Source of the DNA: Planctomycetota bacterium | GTDB taxonomy: Bacteria; JAJVIF01; JAPKYR01 | DNA: 9,383 bases | Assembly (NCBI GenBank): GCA_030673355.1 | Contig: DAOVJF010000072.1 | Span: 1 to 9,383 of the forward strand | Direction of reading: 5' to 3' | Shown: piece by piece, positions 1 to 6,776 of the stretch | Layout of the letters: the number at the start of each line of letters is the position of its first letter | Numbering within the stretch: position 1 is the stretch's first letter | The notes under the pieces: model-generated | Database searches by the model: none | Told to the model about the DNA's origin: nothing | The model's input: the letters and a program-made list of their open reading frames with translations, nothing else | Program-made: the position numbers and the translations under genes

Positions 1-33
1 ATACTTGTTTTCTCCCTCTGCTCTCTCCTTCCT

Positions 34-60
34 GGTGGCCGGTCCTCTCCCCGGCCGCCA
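34..60. repeat. GC-rich hairpin at left edge
   Basis: TGGTGGCCGG (33-42) pairs with CCGGCCGCCA (51-60) as a 10-bp stem with one G-T wobble and an 8-base loop. No T-tract follows on either strand, so it is not a standard intrinsic terminator. A pyrimidine-rich run (about 7-32) precedes it. I see no gene in positions 1-213. An upstream gene's 3' region could lie just outside the window. Confidence 0.35.
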
Positions 61-62
61 GC

Positions 63-238
63 ATTTTAGACCAATCCTGTTAAATAAAAATTGATTGGAC
101 ATATTTTTAGAATTTAGGGGGACACCTCTTTTCGCTCGTCGAAAAGCAGGTGTCCCCGATCTCAGCGTGTCCCCGATTCGCGATGCTGGAGCTCCGCGGT
201 CCTAAAAGAAGTTTTATTTACTAAAATTGGTCTTAGAT
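63..238. repeat. Probable palindromic intergenic element with imperfect terminal inverted repeats
   Basis: The two ends are imperfect inverted repeats. Positions 63-89, reverse-complemented, match 212-238 at 21 of 27 positions, including a 9-base block (TTTTATTTA) and an 8-base block (ATTGGTCT). Between them is a strong hairpin at 118-157: GGGGACACCT (118-127) pairs with AGGTGTCCCC (148-157), and TTTTCG (129-134) pairs with CGAAAA (140-145) around a 5-base loop. The tail of the hairpin, GTGTCCCCGAT, recurs at 167-177. There is no room for a transposase, so if this is mobile it is a non-autonomous, MITE-like or REP-like unit. The mobile interpretation is inference; the inverted symmetry is seen directly. 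No target-site duplication is obvious. Confidence 0.45.
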
Positions 239-378
239 TTCTGGTAATACGTCGGGAAGCATGCCTCTTTGAAAGCCGCCCGGTTGGTCAGGAGTGTTGA
301 ATGATCCCATCGATGAAATGAAATGGTTTTCAGACCGATTCCGCAGTATGCTTTAAAACCTTGATATGTGGATCCCAT
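214..378 (-). other. Out-of-frame protein-like open frame overlapping the 3' end of the 330-1049 gene
   Basis: From an ATG at 378-376 this frame encodes 54 residues, MGSTYQGFKAYCGIGLKTIS then FHRWDHSTLLTNRAAFKEAC then FPTYYQKSKTNFSK, ending with a TAA inside the right arm of the element at 63-238. It overlaps the annotated gene by 49 bases in a different frame, and its composition looks more protein-like than expected of random sequence. No Shine-Dalgarno site was found. It could be the decayed 3' end of another gene, an alternative C terminus reached by frameshift, or chance. Confidence 0.2.
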
Positions 379-1049
379 CGCTCGGAGATTCGATCGCTTG
401 CATTCTTTACGATCTCGCGATGCTCCGGTCCTGGGATAAGGAAAAACACCATTCGATTTGTGCTCAGCGATAAAATCTCGGGAGCACTGGTTTCCGAAAG
501 CAACCTTGATGCGGTATCAGATATGAATTTGTCATGGTCGATTCGTGGAAAATGCTGGTAGATCAATATTGATCGCCGTGTGTCCCTGTAGAACGTACTT
601 ACTTCATCCCAGAACAGATATCTATTGGAATCTTTGATCCCCTTCCTGACACTATCCGGAGCCAGTCCTGTGTCGGGATCAAAAAAAGTAAGCCATATTC
701 CTTCCAGATTGGCCGCCAGATCTTCCATATAGGTTTTACGATCATCCGGATCATCTGTAAGCACCGGGGTGTAGAAATATGTTGGTGGTTTTGCAAACAG
801 ACGTTCGGCGTATTTCACATTTCGAATGCCGGTCTGCATGAATTCATTCAGAGCATCAAACAGTTCCGGATCGCAATCGCGCCATTTCGCCGGCTGTTTA
901 AGATAGTCGAGATATCTCCTATCCGTTGAACCATCGTCCTCAGTAAACATCCAGCAGATCGCAATACCGGCGGGGTCTGCACCGGATAATAATCGCAGGA
1001 CGCCATACTTCTTGTAGTCATTCTCATCGCCGAAGTATTGGTTTTTCAT
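330..1049 (-). CDS. Uncharacterised conserved protein (MKNQYFGD-type family)
   Basis: This is a complete 239-residue soluble protein with no signal peptide or membrane segment. The start MKNQYFGDENDYKKYGVLR is typical of a widespread family of hypothetical proteins of about this length, which I recognise by its opening but for which I know no established function. Other motif-like stretches are FFDPDTG (residues 122-128), YLFWDE (144-149), IYQHFPR (163-169) and the hydrophobic strand VFFLIPG (201-207). The acidic DPD-G motif after a hydrophobic strand could be an active-site loop of an alpha/beta enzyme, for example a nuclease or a methyltransferase-like fold, but that is speculation. The start is supported by AAGGA at 1061-1065, 11 bases upstream. 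It stands alone, divergent from polA, and its 3' side abuts the repeat element at 63-238, the usual setting of an accessory gene. Confidence 0.85.
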   Translation of the reverse strand: MKNQYFGDENDYKKYGVLRLLSGADPAGIAICWMFTEDDGSTDRRYLDYLKQPAKWRDCDPELFDALNEFMQTGIRNVKYAERLFAKPPTYFYTPVLTDDPDDRKTYMEDLAANLEGIWLTFFDPDTGLAPDSVRKGIKDSNRYLFWDEVSTFYRDTRRSILIYQHFPRIDHDKFISDTASRLLSETSAPEILSLSTNRMVFFLIPGPEHREIVKNASDRISERWDPHIKVLKHTAESV

Positions 1050-1354
1050 CGCAGATCAAGTCCTTGTATTTATAATGTGTATATAGGTTACTTGATAAAC
1101 CTGTTTATCGCTACAGCAGAACCGAAAGATGGAATACTTAAAATCCAGCCCCGGGATTGTAGAAAAAGTACTAAATCCCGTAGCGCAGGACGCTGGCCTG
1201 CAGTACCGCGGACGGCCCGTCCGCATGGAGAGCGGTATCGGAAGTTTTGATCCCTTGTGATTTTTCAGTCTGACTACTTTTTTCAACAACCACCGTCCCT
1301 CAGTCGGCACGAAAGTATTTGATTATTTATGAGTAATTTGAGTATCATCCCTCT
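1050..1354. other. Intergenic region between divergent genes, with successive hairpins
   Basis: No gene is supported in these 305 bases. Toward the minus-strand gene there is an AT-rich promoter-like patch; TATAAA on the minus strand (1074-1069) could be a -10 box, but no good -35 accompanies it. The middle holds three hairpins in a row: CGGGATT (1152-1158) with AATCCCG (1174-1180), GCAGG (1185-1189) with CCTGC (1197-1201), and GCGGACG (1208-1214) with CGTCCGC (1218-1224). The last is flanked by TACCGC (1204-1209) and GCGGTA (1232-1237). I find no clear promoter for polA; its start lacks a visible Shine-Dalgarno site. Confidence 0.5.
1152..1237. repeat. Cluster of three adjacent stem-loops upstream of polA
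   Basis: Three inverted repeats follow one another: a 7-bp stem with a 15-base loop (1152-1180), a 5-bp stem with a 7-base loop (1185-1201), and a 7-bp GC-rich stem with a 3-base loop (1208-1224) nested within TACCGC/GCGGTA arms (1204-1237). The GC content is clearly higher than in the AT-rich flanks, as in small interspersed palindromic units of many bacterial genomes. It could also be structured polA leader RNA. No T-tract follows, so termination is unlikely. Confidence 0.4.
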
Positions 1355-4138
1355 ATGTCTCTCGACAATTCCGATTCCGGGCAACTCAAGCTTCCCGTTC
1401 GGGAAAGGCCCTTGTTTCTCCTGATCGACGGGTATTCCCTCCTGTTCCGGGCATATTATTCGATGGGTGAAATGAACGCCCCGGACGGCACCCCGACCGG
1501 CGCGCTGTTCGGCCTCAGCAACATGCTTATCAAGGCGGTTGGGGATTTCAAACCCGATTACCTTTTAGTCGCTTTCGATGCCCACGGCCCGACTTTCCGG
1601 CACGAAAGTTTCCCTGAATACAAGGCCAACCGCGATGCGGCGCCGGAGGATTTGAAAATCCAGCTCGAGATGTCGAGAGAGCTTGTCGATGCCCTTGGAA
1701 TGGATCATGAGGAACTCCTGGGTTTTGAAGCCGACGATGTTATCGGAACTCTTGCGCGCAAGTCCGAGAGTAAAGGCTGGGATGTGCGGATTCTCACGGG
1801 CGACAGCGATCTGGGCCAGCTCGTAACCGAGAGAATTATCGTTTACCAGTCGGTCAGGGGAGGGGGACAGGACCGGGTAATGAATATAGAGGCAGTGTGC
1901 GAGAAGTACGGTATTAAAACTCCTCTTAACCTGACAGATTACAAAGGCCTTGTTGGAGATTCGAGCGATAATATCCCGGGAGTACGGGGGGTTGGCGAAA
2001 AAACCGCCATGAAGCTGTTGGCTAAGTATCCTACGATCGAAGAAATTTATGAGAATCTCGATCAGATCGAGGAAAAATTTAAAAAAAGGCTCGAACCGGG
2101 CAGGGACATGGCATTTAAATCGAAGGACCTAGCGACTATTCGAATCGATCTCCCGCTCGAACTCGATGAAAAGTCACAGGAGGAGTTCCGGTACGATCTT
2201 GAACATATCGATAAGAAAAAGGCTGCTGAACTTTTCGCGAGGCTCGGGTTCCGGAAACTCGCTGAAAAGCTGCAACTTCCCGAGCATGTGGAGGAAGGCC
2301 CATCGGTGCACGAATTCGAGACCGTAATTATTGACACTGAGGAACAACTTGAAGAACTTATCGGTAAAATTTCAGTTACCGGTCGTTTCGCGCTTGATTT
2401 CGAGACATCCGGACTGGATGCCAGAACTGAATCCATGGTCGGTATCGCGTGCGCACTCGATGACACAATGGGGTATTACATACCGGTGGGACATAGCCCG
2501 TCGATCACCGATGAATTTAAAACCCAGCTTCCGTTAAAAAAGGTGCTGGAGGCATTCAAACCGGTCTGGGAAAATCCTGAAATCGAAAAAATATGCCAGC
2601 ACGGGAAATTTGAATGGCTGGTGTGCAACCGGTATGGAATTGAGCTTAAGGGGATCGTCGACGATCCGATGATAGCCGATTACCTGATCGATCCGGATAA
2701 TCGCCACGGCCTCAAGGAAATGGCCCAGCGTGAATTAAGCTGGACGATGACAGGTATCGAGGATCTGATCGGTCCTAAGGGGAAGGATCAAAAATCGATG
2801 GTCGATGTCCCCATCGACAGGGTGGCGCCATATGCCGCGGCGGATGCGGTCTCAACGCTGATGCTCGCGAAAATCTATAGGCCCTGGATCAGGGATGACG
2901 GGATGGAGGAGTTGTACCGGAAGGTTGAGATTCCCCTGGAACCGGTACTCGGTGGGATGGAAGCGATCGGCATTCGATTGAATCCCGATGTCCTGGTTGA
3001 TCTCGCTGACGATCTCGACCGGAAAATGGCCGATATCAGTTCGGTGATCTACCAGGAAATCGGAGATGAAATAAATCTGAACAGCCCGAAACAGCTTGCG
3101 GAGGTTTTTTTCGATAAATTGGAGTATAAAAAATACCGCGGACGAAGTACATCGGCGGATGTGCTTGAAAAATTAAGCGAGGAGCATGAACTCCCGACCA
3201 TGGTTCTCGAATACAGGTCGCTCGCTAAAATCCGCGGGACCTATACCAGGAACCTGATTGAATTAATTGACCCCGATGACGGGAGGATTCACACATCGTA
3301 CAACCAGACTGTAACAGCAACGGGACGGTTGTCATCCTCAAATCCGAATTTACAAAATATTCCGATCAGGACCGAGATAGGGCGCGGAATCCGCAAAGCG
3401 TTTGAACCCAACAATGACGGGGATTTATTGCTGTCGGCGGATTATTCCCAGATCGAACTCAGGCTGCTCGCACATTTTTCGAAAGATGAAGTCCTCATGG
3501 AAGCGTTTCAGAAGGATGAGGATATTCACCGTAGAACTGCCAAGGAAATTTTCGGTGTGGATGCAGATGACGTAACCCCTGACATGCGGCGCGGTGCGAA
3601 AACAATAAATTTCGGAATTATTTATGGAATGGGCCCGGATGGGTTATCGAAAGCATTGAAAAAATCCCGATCTGAATGCCGCGAATTCATCGACCGGTTC
3701 TTCGAGAGATATCCCGGTGTGAAATCGTACATGCAGTCCAATATCGACCATGGACGTAAGCATGGCTACGTCAAAACTTTACTTGGCAGAAGGAAATATT
3801 ATCCCGAGTTGAAAAGCGACAACCGGATGAAGCGGGCCGCTGCCGAACGTGCCGCGATAAATATGCCGCTGCAGGGATCGGCCGCCGATATTATCAAGCT
3901 CGCGATGGTTAAGCTCCATTCTGAACTGATGGACCGGGGATTGAGAAAGTGCATTCTTCTTCAGGTTCACGATGAGCTTGTCCTGACTGTCCCTGAATCC
4001 CGGCTTGAGGAAATTTCAGAACTCGTTGGCAATTCGATGGCGGGTGTCAGTAATTTAAACGCGCCATTGATCGTAAACTGCAAAGCAGGGATAAACTGGC
4101 TCGAAATGGAATCGACAGGGGACTACAGGTCCGGTTAA
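1355..4138 (+). CDS. polA: DNA polymerase I (5' nuclease, 3'-5' exonuclease and polymerase domains)
   Basis: This 927-residue, full-length Pol I removes RNA primers and fills gaps in replication and excision repair. The 5'-nuclease domain (about 19-310) has LLIDGYS, FEADDVIGTLA (124-134), TGDSDLGQLV (148-157) and GDSSDNIPGV (201-210). The 3'-5' exonuclease domain (about 320-510) has DFE (348-350) and YAAAD (493-497). In its second motif (QHGKFE, 415-420) the usual metal-binding Asp, D424 in E. coli, is replaced by Glu420. The polymerase domain (about 520-927) has TATGRLSS (654-661), motif A DYSQIELR (696-703), motif B RRGAKTINFGIIYG (745-758) with Lys749, Phe753 and Tyr757, and motif C HDE (872-874). 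Phe753 corresponds to the residue that disfavours dideoxynucleotides. The N terminus runs about 18 residues before the first conserved strand. No Shine-Dalgarno site precedes ATG 1355, but no better start is visible. eno follows 67 bp downstream on the same strand. Confidence 0.97.
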   Translation: MSLDNSDSGQLKLPVRERPLFLLIDGYSLLFRAYYSMGEMNAPDGTPTGALFGLSNMLIKAVGDFKPDYLLVAFDAHGPTFRHESFPEYKANRDAAPEDLKIQLEMSRELVDALGMDHEELLGFEADDVIGTLARKSESKGWDVRILTGDSDLGQLVTERIIVYQSVRGGGQDRVMNIEAVCEKYGIKTPLNLTDYKGLVGDSSDNIPGVRGVGEKTAMKLLAKYPTIEEIYENLDQIEEKFKKRLEPGRDMAFKSKDLATIRIDLPLELDEKSQEEFRYDLEHIDKKKAAELFARLGFRKLAEKLQLPEHVEEGPSVHEFETVIIDTEEQLEELIGKISVTGRFALDFETSGLDARTESMVGIACALDDTMGYYIPVGHSPSITDEFKTQLPLKKVLEAFKPVWENPEIEKICQHGKFEWLVCNRYGIELKGIVDDPMIADYLIDPDNRHGLKEMAQRELSWTMTGIEDLIGPKGKDQKSMVDVPIDRVAPYAAADAVSTLMLAKIYRPWIRDDGMEELYRKVEIPLEPVLGGMEAIGIRLNPDVLVDLADDLDRKMADISSVIYQEIGDEINLNSPKQLAEVFFDKLEYKKYRGRSTSADVLEKLSEEHELPTMVLEYRSLAKIRGTYTRNLIELIDPDDGRIHTSYNQTVTATGRLSSSNPNLQNIPIRTEIGRGIRKAFEPNNDGDLLLSADYSQIELRLLAHFSKDEVLMEAFQKDEDIHRRTAKEIFGVDADDVTPDMRRGAKTINFGIIYGMGPDGLSKALKKSRSECREFIDRFFERYPGVKSYMQSNIDHGRKHGYVKTLLGRRKYYPELKSDNRMKRAAAERAAINMPLQGSAADIIKLAMVKLHSELMDRGLRKCILLQVHDELVLTVPESRLEEISELVGNSMAGVSNLNAPLIVNCKAGINWLEMESTGDYRSG

Positions 4139-4194
4139 ACATTCGTAGTATAAATGGATGTTATTAATTAGCGTTACATCGATTCTACTGTATG

Positions 4195-4199
4195 AAGGA
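4195..4199 (+). promoter_or_regulatory. Ribosome binding site that decides the eno start
   Basis: AAGGA lies 6 bases before ATG 4206 and 9 before ATG 4209. This favours the short start over the in-frame ATG at 4158. Confidence 0.7.
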
Positions 4200-4205
4200 T
4201 GGAAC

Positions 4206-5528
4206 ATGATGAAACTTGAAATCACCGACATTTTTGCACGGGAAGTGCTTGACAGCCGGGGCACACCAACCATTGAGGTGGAGGTTACAATAGACGAAAT
4301 GATTACCGGGATGGCGATTGTCCCATCCGGAGCATCGACCGGAACGCATGAAGCTATTGAACTCAGGGACGGGGATAAAAATCGTTTCAACAAGAAGGGG
4401 GTACTAAAGGCGGTCGAGAATGTCAACGAGAAAATCCGGCCGGAAGTACTGGGATTCGATGCTGCCGACCAGGCAGGTCTCGATCAGTACCTGATCGATC
4501 TCGATGGCACCCCTCTGAAAGGTAAACTTGGCGCGAACGCAATTCTGGGTGTCAGCATGGCCGCATGCCGGGCCTCCGCACTGGCACTCGGACTTCCGCT
4601 TTACAAATATCTCGGTGGTATTAATGCGGATTACCTTCCGGTTCCCCAGTTGAATATCCTCAACGGCGGGAAGCATGCCGCCAATAATGTAGTGGTCCAG
4701 GAATTCATGATCCTTCCGGTTGGCGCCGGAAATTTCCGTGAAGCAATACGCTGGGGTTCTGAAATTTACGCGTCCCTGAAATCGGTTCTTAAGAAAGACG
4801 GACTTCTGGGCGGTGTCGGAGACGAGGGCGGATTTGCTCCGAATCTAAAAAGTAATGAGGAAGCATTTCAGCTTATCGAACGCGCGATCCTGAATGCCGG
4901 ACGTGTCCCTGGGGAGGATGTTTACCTGGCCATCGATGCCGCGGCGAATGAATTTTTCGATGTGAGCAGCGGTAAATACAAACTCGAACCCGAAGAGGAC
5001 CCGATGACATACGAGGAGGTCGTCTCGAGGTATGCCGAATGGGTCAGGAGGTATCCGATAATTTCAATTGAAGACGGTTTGCAGGAGGATGACTGGGAGG
5101 GCTGGACATATCTTACGAAAAAGCTGGGAGAAAAAATCCAGCTTGTGGGTGATGACCTGTTCGTCACAAATATCGAGCGGCTTCAACGGGGGATTGATGA
5201 TGGCGCCACAAACGCGATTTTAATCAAGCTCAACCAGATCGGGACCATCACCGAGACACTTGAGACGATCAAGCTCGCAAATCAGCATAATATGAACTGC
5301 GTTATCAGCCATCGTTCAGGTGAAACAGAGGACAGTTTTATAGCGGATCTCACGGTGGCTACGTCGGCAGGCCAGATTAAAACCGGAGCTCCAGCGCGCA
5401 CCGACCGGGTCGCGAAATACAATCAATTAATGAGAATCCACGACCGTCTTACCGCGCCTCGTTATGCAGGAAGGGGCAAATTCATCAGATGGCCAAAACC
5501 AATGGTCAAAGCCGCATCGACAGCCTGA
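4206..5528 (+). CDS. eno: Enolase (phosphopyruvate hydratase)
   Basis: Enolase interconverts 2-phosphoglycerate and phosphoenolpyruvate in glycolysis and gluconeogenesis, in the cytoplasm and with Mg2+. The 440 residues match the family, which usually runs about 410-440. Conserved elements include DSRGTPTIEVEV (16-27), SGASTGTHEA (41-50), QEFMILPVGA (165-174), GDEGGFAPN (205-213) and IKTGAPARTDR (391-401). Expected metal ligands are Asp244, Glu289 (SIEDGL) and Asp316 (GDDLFVTN). The catalytic pair is Glu207 and Lys341 (LIKLNQIGT), and substrate contacts are His369-Arg370-Ser371 (SHRSGETED) and Lys392. The ATG at 4206 (or 4209, immediately following) is chosen because AAGGA at 4195-4199 sits 6 bases upstream and the family homology starts there. 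The open frame reaches back to 4158, but those 16 residues have no family counterpart or ribosome binding site. It may be co-transcribed with polA and ends at the terminator at 5606-5630. Confidence 0.97.
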   Translation: MMKLEITDIFAREVLDSRGTPTIEVEVTIDEMITGMAIVPSGASTGTHEAIELRDGDKNRFNKKGVLKAVENVNEKIRPEVLGFDAADQAGLDQYLIDLDGTPLKGKLGANAILGVSMAACRASALALGLPLYKYLGGINADYLPVPQLNILNGGKHAANNVVVQEFMILPVGAGNFREAIRWGSEIYASLKSVLKKDGLLGGVGDEGGFAPNLKSNEEAFQLIERAILNAGRVPGEDVYLAIDAAANEFFDVSSGKYKLEPEEDPMTYEEVVSRYAEWVRRYPIISIEDGLQEDDWEGWTYLTKKLGEKIQLVGDDLFVTNIERLQRGIDDGATNAILIKLNQIGTITETLETIKLANQHNMNCVISHRSGETEDSFIADLTVATSAGQIKTGAPARTDRVAKYNQLMRIHDRLTAPRYAGRGKFIRWPKPMVKAASTA

Positions 5529-5534
5529 AAAATC

Positions 5535-5596
5535 TAACATGCACATTCTGCACATGAAATAAATTCACAAATGTAACATGCGCATTCTGCGCATGA
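5535..5596. repeat. Two copies of a 23-bp dyad motif in the eno 3' untranslated region
   Basis: The copies lie at 5535-5557 and 5574-5596 and match at 21 of 23 bases; their core is CATGCRCATTCTGCRCATG, with R = A in the first and G in the second. In the second copy CATGCGCA (5577-5584) and TGCGCATG (5588-5595) form a perfect 8-bp stem around TTC. In the first, the two G-to-A differences break two pairs of that stem. Each copy can also be read as a direct repeat of TGCRCAT separated by TC. The copies are 39 bases apart and lie between the eno stop codon and its terminator. Confidence 0.6.
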
Positions 5597-5605
5597 TCTT
5601 TCGTC

Positions 5606-5630
5606 ACTCGGGTTTTCAACCCGAGTTTTT
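5606..5630 (+). terminator. Intrinsic terminator of eno
   Basis: ACTCGGGTT (5606-5614) and AACCCGAGT (5618-5626) form a perfect 9-bp stem with a TTC loop, followed by a T run (5626-5630). It lies 77 bases after the eno stop. The T run is on the plus strand, so it serves eno rather than the convergent ccdA-like gene. Confidence 0.88.
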
Positions 5631-5655
5631 AATTTCCCCAATTTAGTTAAAGACC

Positions 5656-5802
5656 GGTGCCGCCTCCACAATCGCTCCGCGATTTTGGAGGTGCATCCCC
5701 TTATGGTGACTCCACGATTAAACCAGCATCTTAGAGTCACCATAAGCTGAATCACCTCCAAGCTCCACTACGCTCCGCTACGTTCCGCGTGGAGGCGCCA
5801 CC
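5656..5802. repeat. Nested palindromic element, full copy
   Basis: This is a 147-bp unit with three concentric levels of inverted symmetry. The outer arms are GGTGCCGCCTCCA (5656-5668) and TGGAGGCGCCACC (5790-5802), with one mismatch. The inner arms are TGGAGGTG (5686-5693) and CACCTCCA (5753-5760). The core is a perfect 13-bp stem, CTTATGGTGACTC (5700-5712) with GAGTCACCATAAG (5734-5746), around a 21-base loop. Each side can also fold on itself: the left through CCTCCA/TGGAGG enclosing ATCGC-TCC-GCGAT (5671-5683), the right through CCTCCA/TGGAGG. The right side also contains a 10-base tandem repeat of the form CTCCRCTACG (from about 5763). Two hairpins in inverted orientation around a core is the design of REP doublets and MITEs; membership in a known family is not established. 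Confidence 0.7.
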
Positions 5803-5824
5803 GATTAATTTTAAATTAATGTGA

Positions 5825-5928
5825 ATCCCCTTATGGTGACTCCACGATTAAACCAGCATCTTAGAGTCACCATAAGCTGAATCACCTCCAAACTCCGCTA
5901 CGTTCCGCGTGGAGGCGCCACCGATTAA
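5825..5928. repeat. Nested palindromic element, second copy lacking the left arm
   Basis: This tandem copy repeats 5695-5808. The first 67 bases are identical to 5695-5761, including the 13-bp core stem (5830-5842 with 5864-5876) and the complete 21-base loop. One substitution and a 10-base deletion follow, equal to one CTCCRCTACG unit, and then the right arm is again identical, with TGGAGGCGCCACC at 5910-5922. The left hairpin of the first copy is absent. Near-identity including the loop points to a recent duplication or ongoing homogenisation. Confidence 0.75.
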
Positions 5929-5978
5929 CTTGAAAATAATGTGCTTAATTTTTAAATAATGTGCTTAAATTTAAATTA
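5923..5978. other. AT-rich spacer with a short imperfect tandem repeat
   Basis: After the second palindromic copy the sequence becomes very AT-rich. A unit of about 20 bases ending in AATAATGTGCTT is present twice (ends at about 5945 and 5965), and a diverged relative, TTAATGTGAATC, lies after the first palindromic copy (about 5817-5828). No gene or convincing terminator for the minus-strand ccdA-like gene is visible, though the palindromes beyond could stop transcription. Confidence 0.4.
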
Positions 5979-6728
5979 TTACCCCGACGCGGCTTCCAGC
6001 AACCCTCTGAACAAATCCAGACCTTTTATACCGCCAATTAACAGGAACACTCCTATCCACAACAGCAGTGTCCCGATTATAAGCTCGACAGTATCGAAAT
6101 GCTTTTTCCATTTGTTTGAAAAAGCGATCAACCCGTTGACTGACAAAGCTGAAAGGAAGAACGGCACGCCAAGCCCGAGTGAATATGTCGCAAGTAACGC
6201 AGCCCCGTATGCTTTATTTGTGGAACTTGCCGCGACTGCGAGAATCGGCGCGAGGAACGGTCCTACGCATGGAGTCCATCCGAACGCGAAAGCGGCACCA
6301 ATTAATAATGATGACAAAAGCCCGAGTTTTCCTTTCTGGACCTGGAACCGCGCCTCGAGATTTAAGAACCGGGGCTTCCAGATCTTTGTCATATTCAGTC
6401 CGAACAGTATTAGCATGAGTCCGATAACCCTGAGGAATTGGCCGCCCCACTCGGCGAGGAGATTCCCCACCTCTGCTGAGACAAGTCCAAGTGCGGTAAA
6501 GACCAGGGAAAATCCCAGGATAAACATTACCGCGTTTACAAGGACCCTCTTGTGTATCTCCCTTGTTTCAGCGGCTGAAATCTCCTCTTTACCGATCATC
6601 TGGTTGAAAGAAGTTCCCGATAAGATGGATAAATAAACTGGCACCAGGGGAAGAACACAGGGTGTCAGAAAGCTCAATGCTCCTGCGGTAAAAGCGCCAA
6701 TAAAGGAAATCGTTTCGGTTGTTTCCAA
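5979..6728 (-). CDS. ccdA: CcdA/DsbD-type cytochrome c biogenesis transmembrane protein
   Basis: This 249-residue membrane protein has six predicted helices (about 8-34, 62-88, 96-112, 138-166, 175-198 and 213-235). The family moves electrons from cytoplasmic thioredoxin across the membrane to extracytoplasmic thiol proteins, supporting cytochrome c maturation or disulfide reduction. The two family cysteines are present: Cys24 in LTPCVLPLVPVY and Cys154 in GWTPCVGPFLAPIL, in the first and fourth helices. The size fits CcdA; the periplasmic N- and thioredoxin-like C-terminal domains of full DsbD are absent. The start is a TTG (6728-6726): GAGGTG lies 5 bases upstream (6739-6734), and no in-frame ATG exists near the first helix. 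No partner thioredoxin or cytochrome c gene is in the window, so the symbol is a family assignment. It converges on eno and diverges from htrA. Confidence 0.92.
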   Translation of the reverse strand: METTETISFIGAFTAGALSFLTPCVLPLVPVYLSILSGTSFNQMIGKEEISAAETREIHKRVLVNAVMFILGFSLVFTALGLVSAEVGNLLAEWGGQFLRVIGLMLILFGLNMTKIWKPRFLNLEARFQVQKGKLGLLSSLLIGAAFAFGWTPCVGPFLAPILAVAASSTNKAYGAALLATYSLGLGVPFFLSALSVNGLIAFSNKWKKHFDTVELIIGTLLLWIGVFLLIGGIKGLDLFRGLLEAASG

Positions 6729-6733
6729 GAATT

Positions 6734-6739
6734 CACCTC
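6734..6739 (-). promoter_or_regulatory. Ribosome binding site supporting a TTG start for the ccdA-like gene
   Basis: On the minus strand GAGGTG stands 5 bases before TTG 6728, where the protein family also begins. This decides the non-ATG start. Confidence 0.7.
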
Positions 6740-6776
6740 ACCATTTCCTGCACAGCTATTAGCAAACGATCAAGGG

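Noticed and set aside
1071..1076. Plus-strand TATAAT as a polA promoter
   Set aside because: It lies about 280 bases before the polA start, inside AT-rich sequence next to the minus-strand start, with no matching -35 box.
1056..1310. Small open frames on both strands between the first gene and polA
   Set aside because: They cross hairpin repeats, lack ribosome binding sites and have no recognisable protein features.
4158..4205. Longer enolase beginning at ATG 4158
   Set aside because: The extra 16 residues match nothing in the family, lack a ribosome binding site, and the family start coincides with the ATG pair at 4206/4209 preceded by AAGGA.
5534..5761. 75-codon minus-strand open frame
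   Set aside because: It is made of the dyad repeats, the eno terminator and part of the palindromic element; its Cys-rich repeated end simply translates the repeats.
5695..5928. CRISPR-like array
   Set aside because: There are only two copies, each over 100 bases with long internal palindromes and no unique spacers of regular size.
5959..6636. 225-codon plus-strand open frame
   Set aside because: It lies antisense to the clear CcdA-type gene, and its Ser/Pro/Asn-rich translation resembles a reversed membrane protein code rather than a protein.
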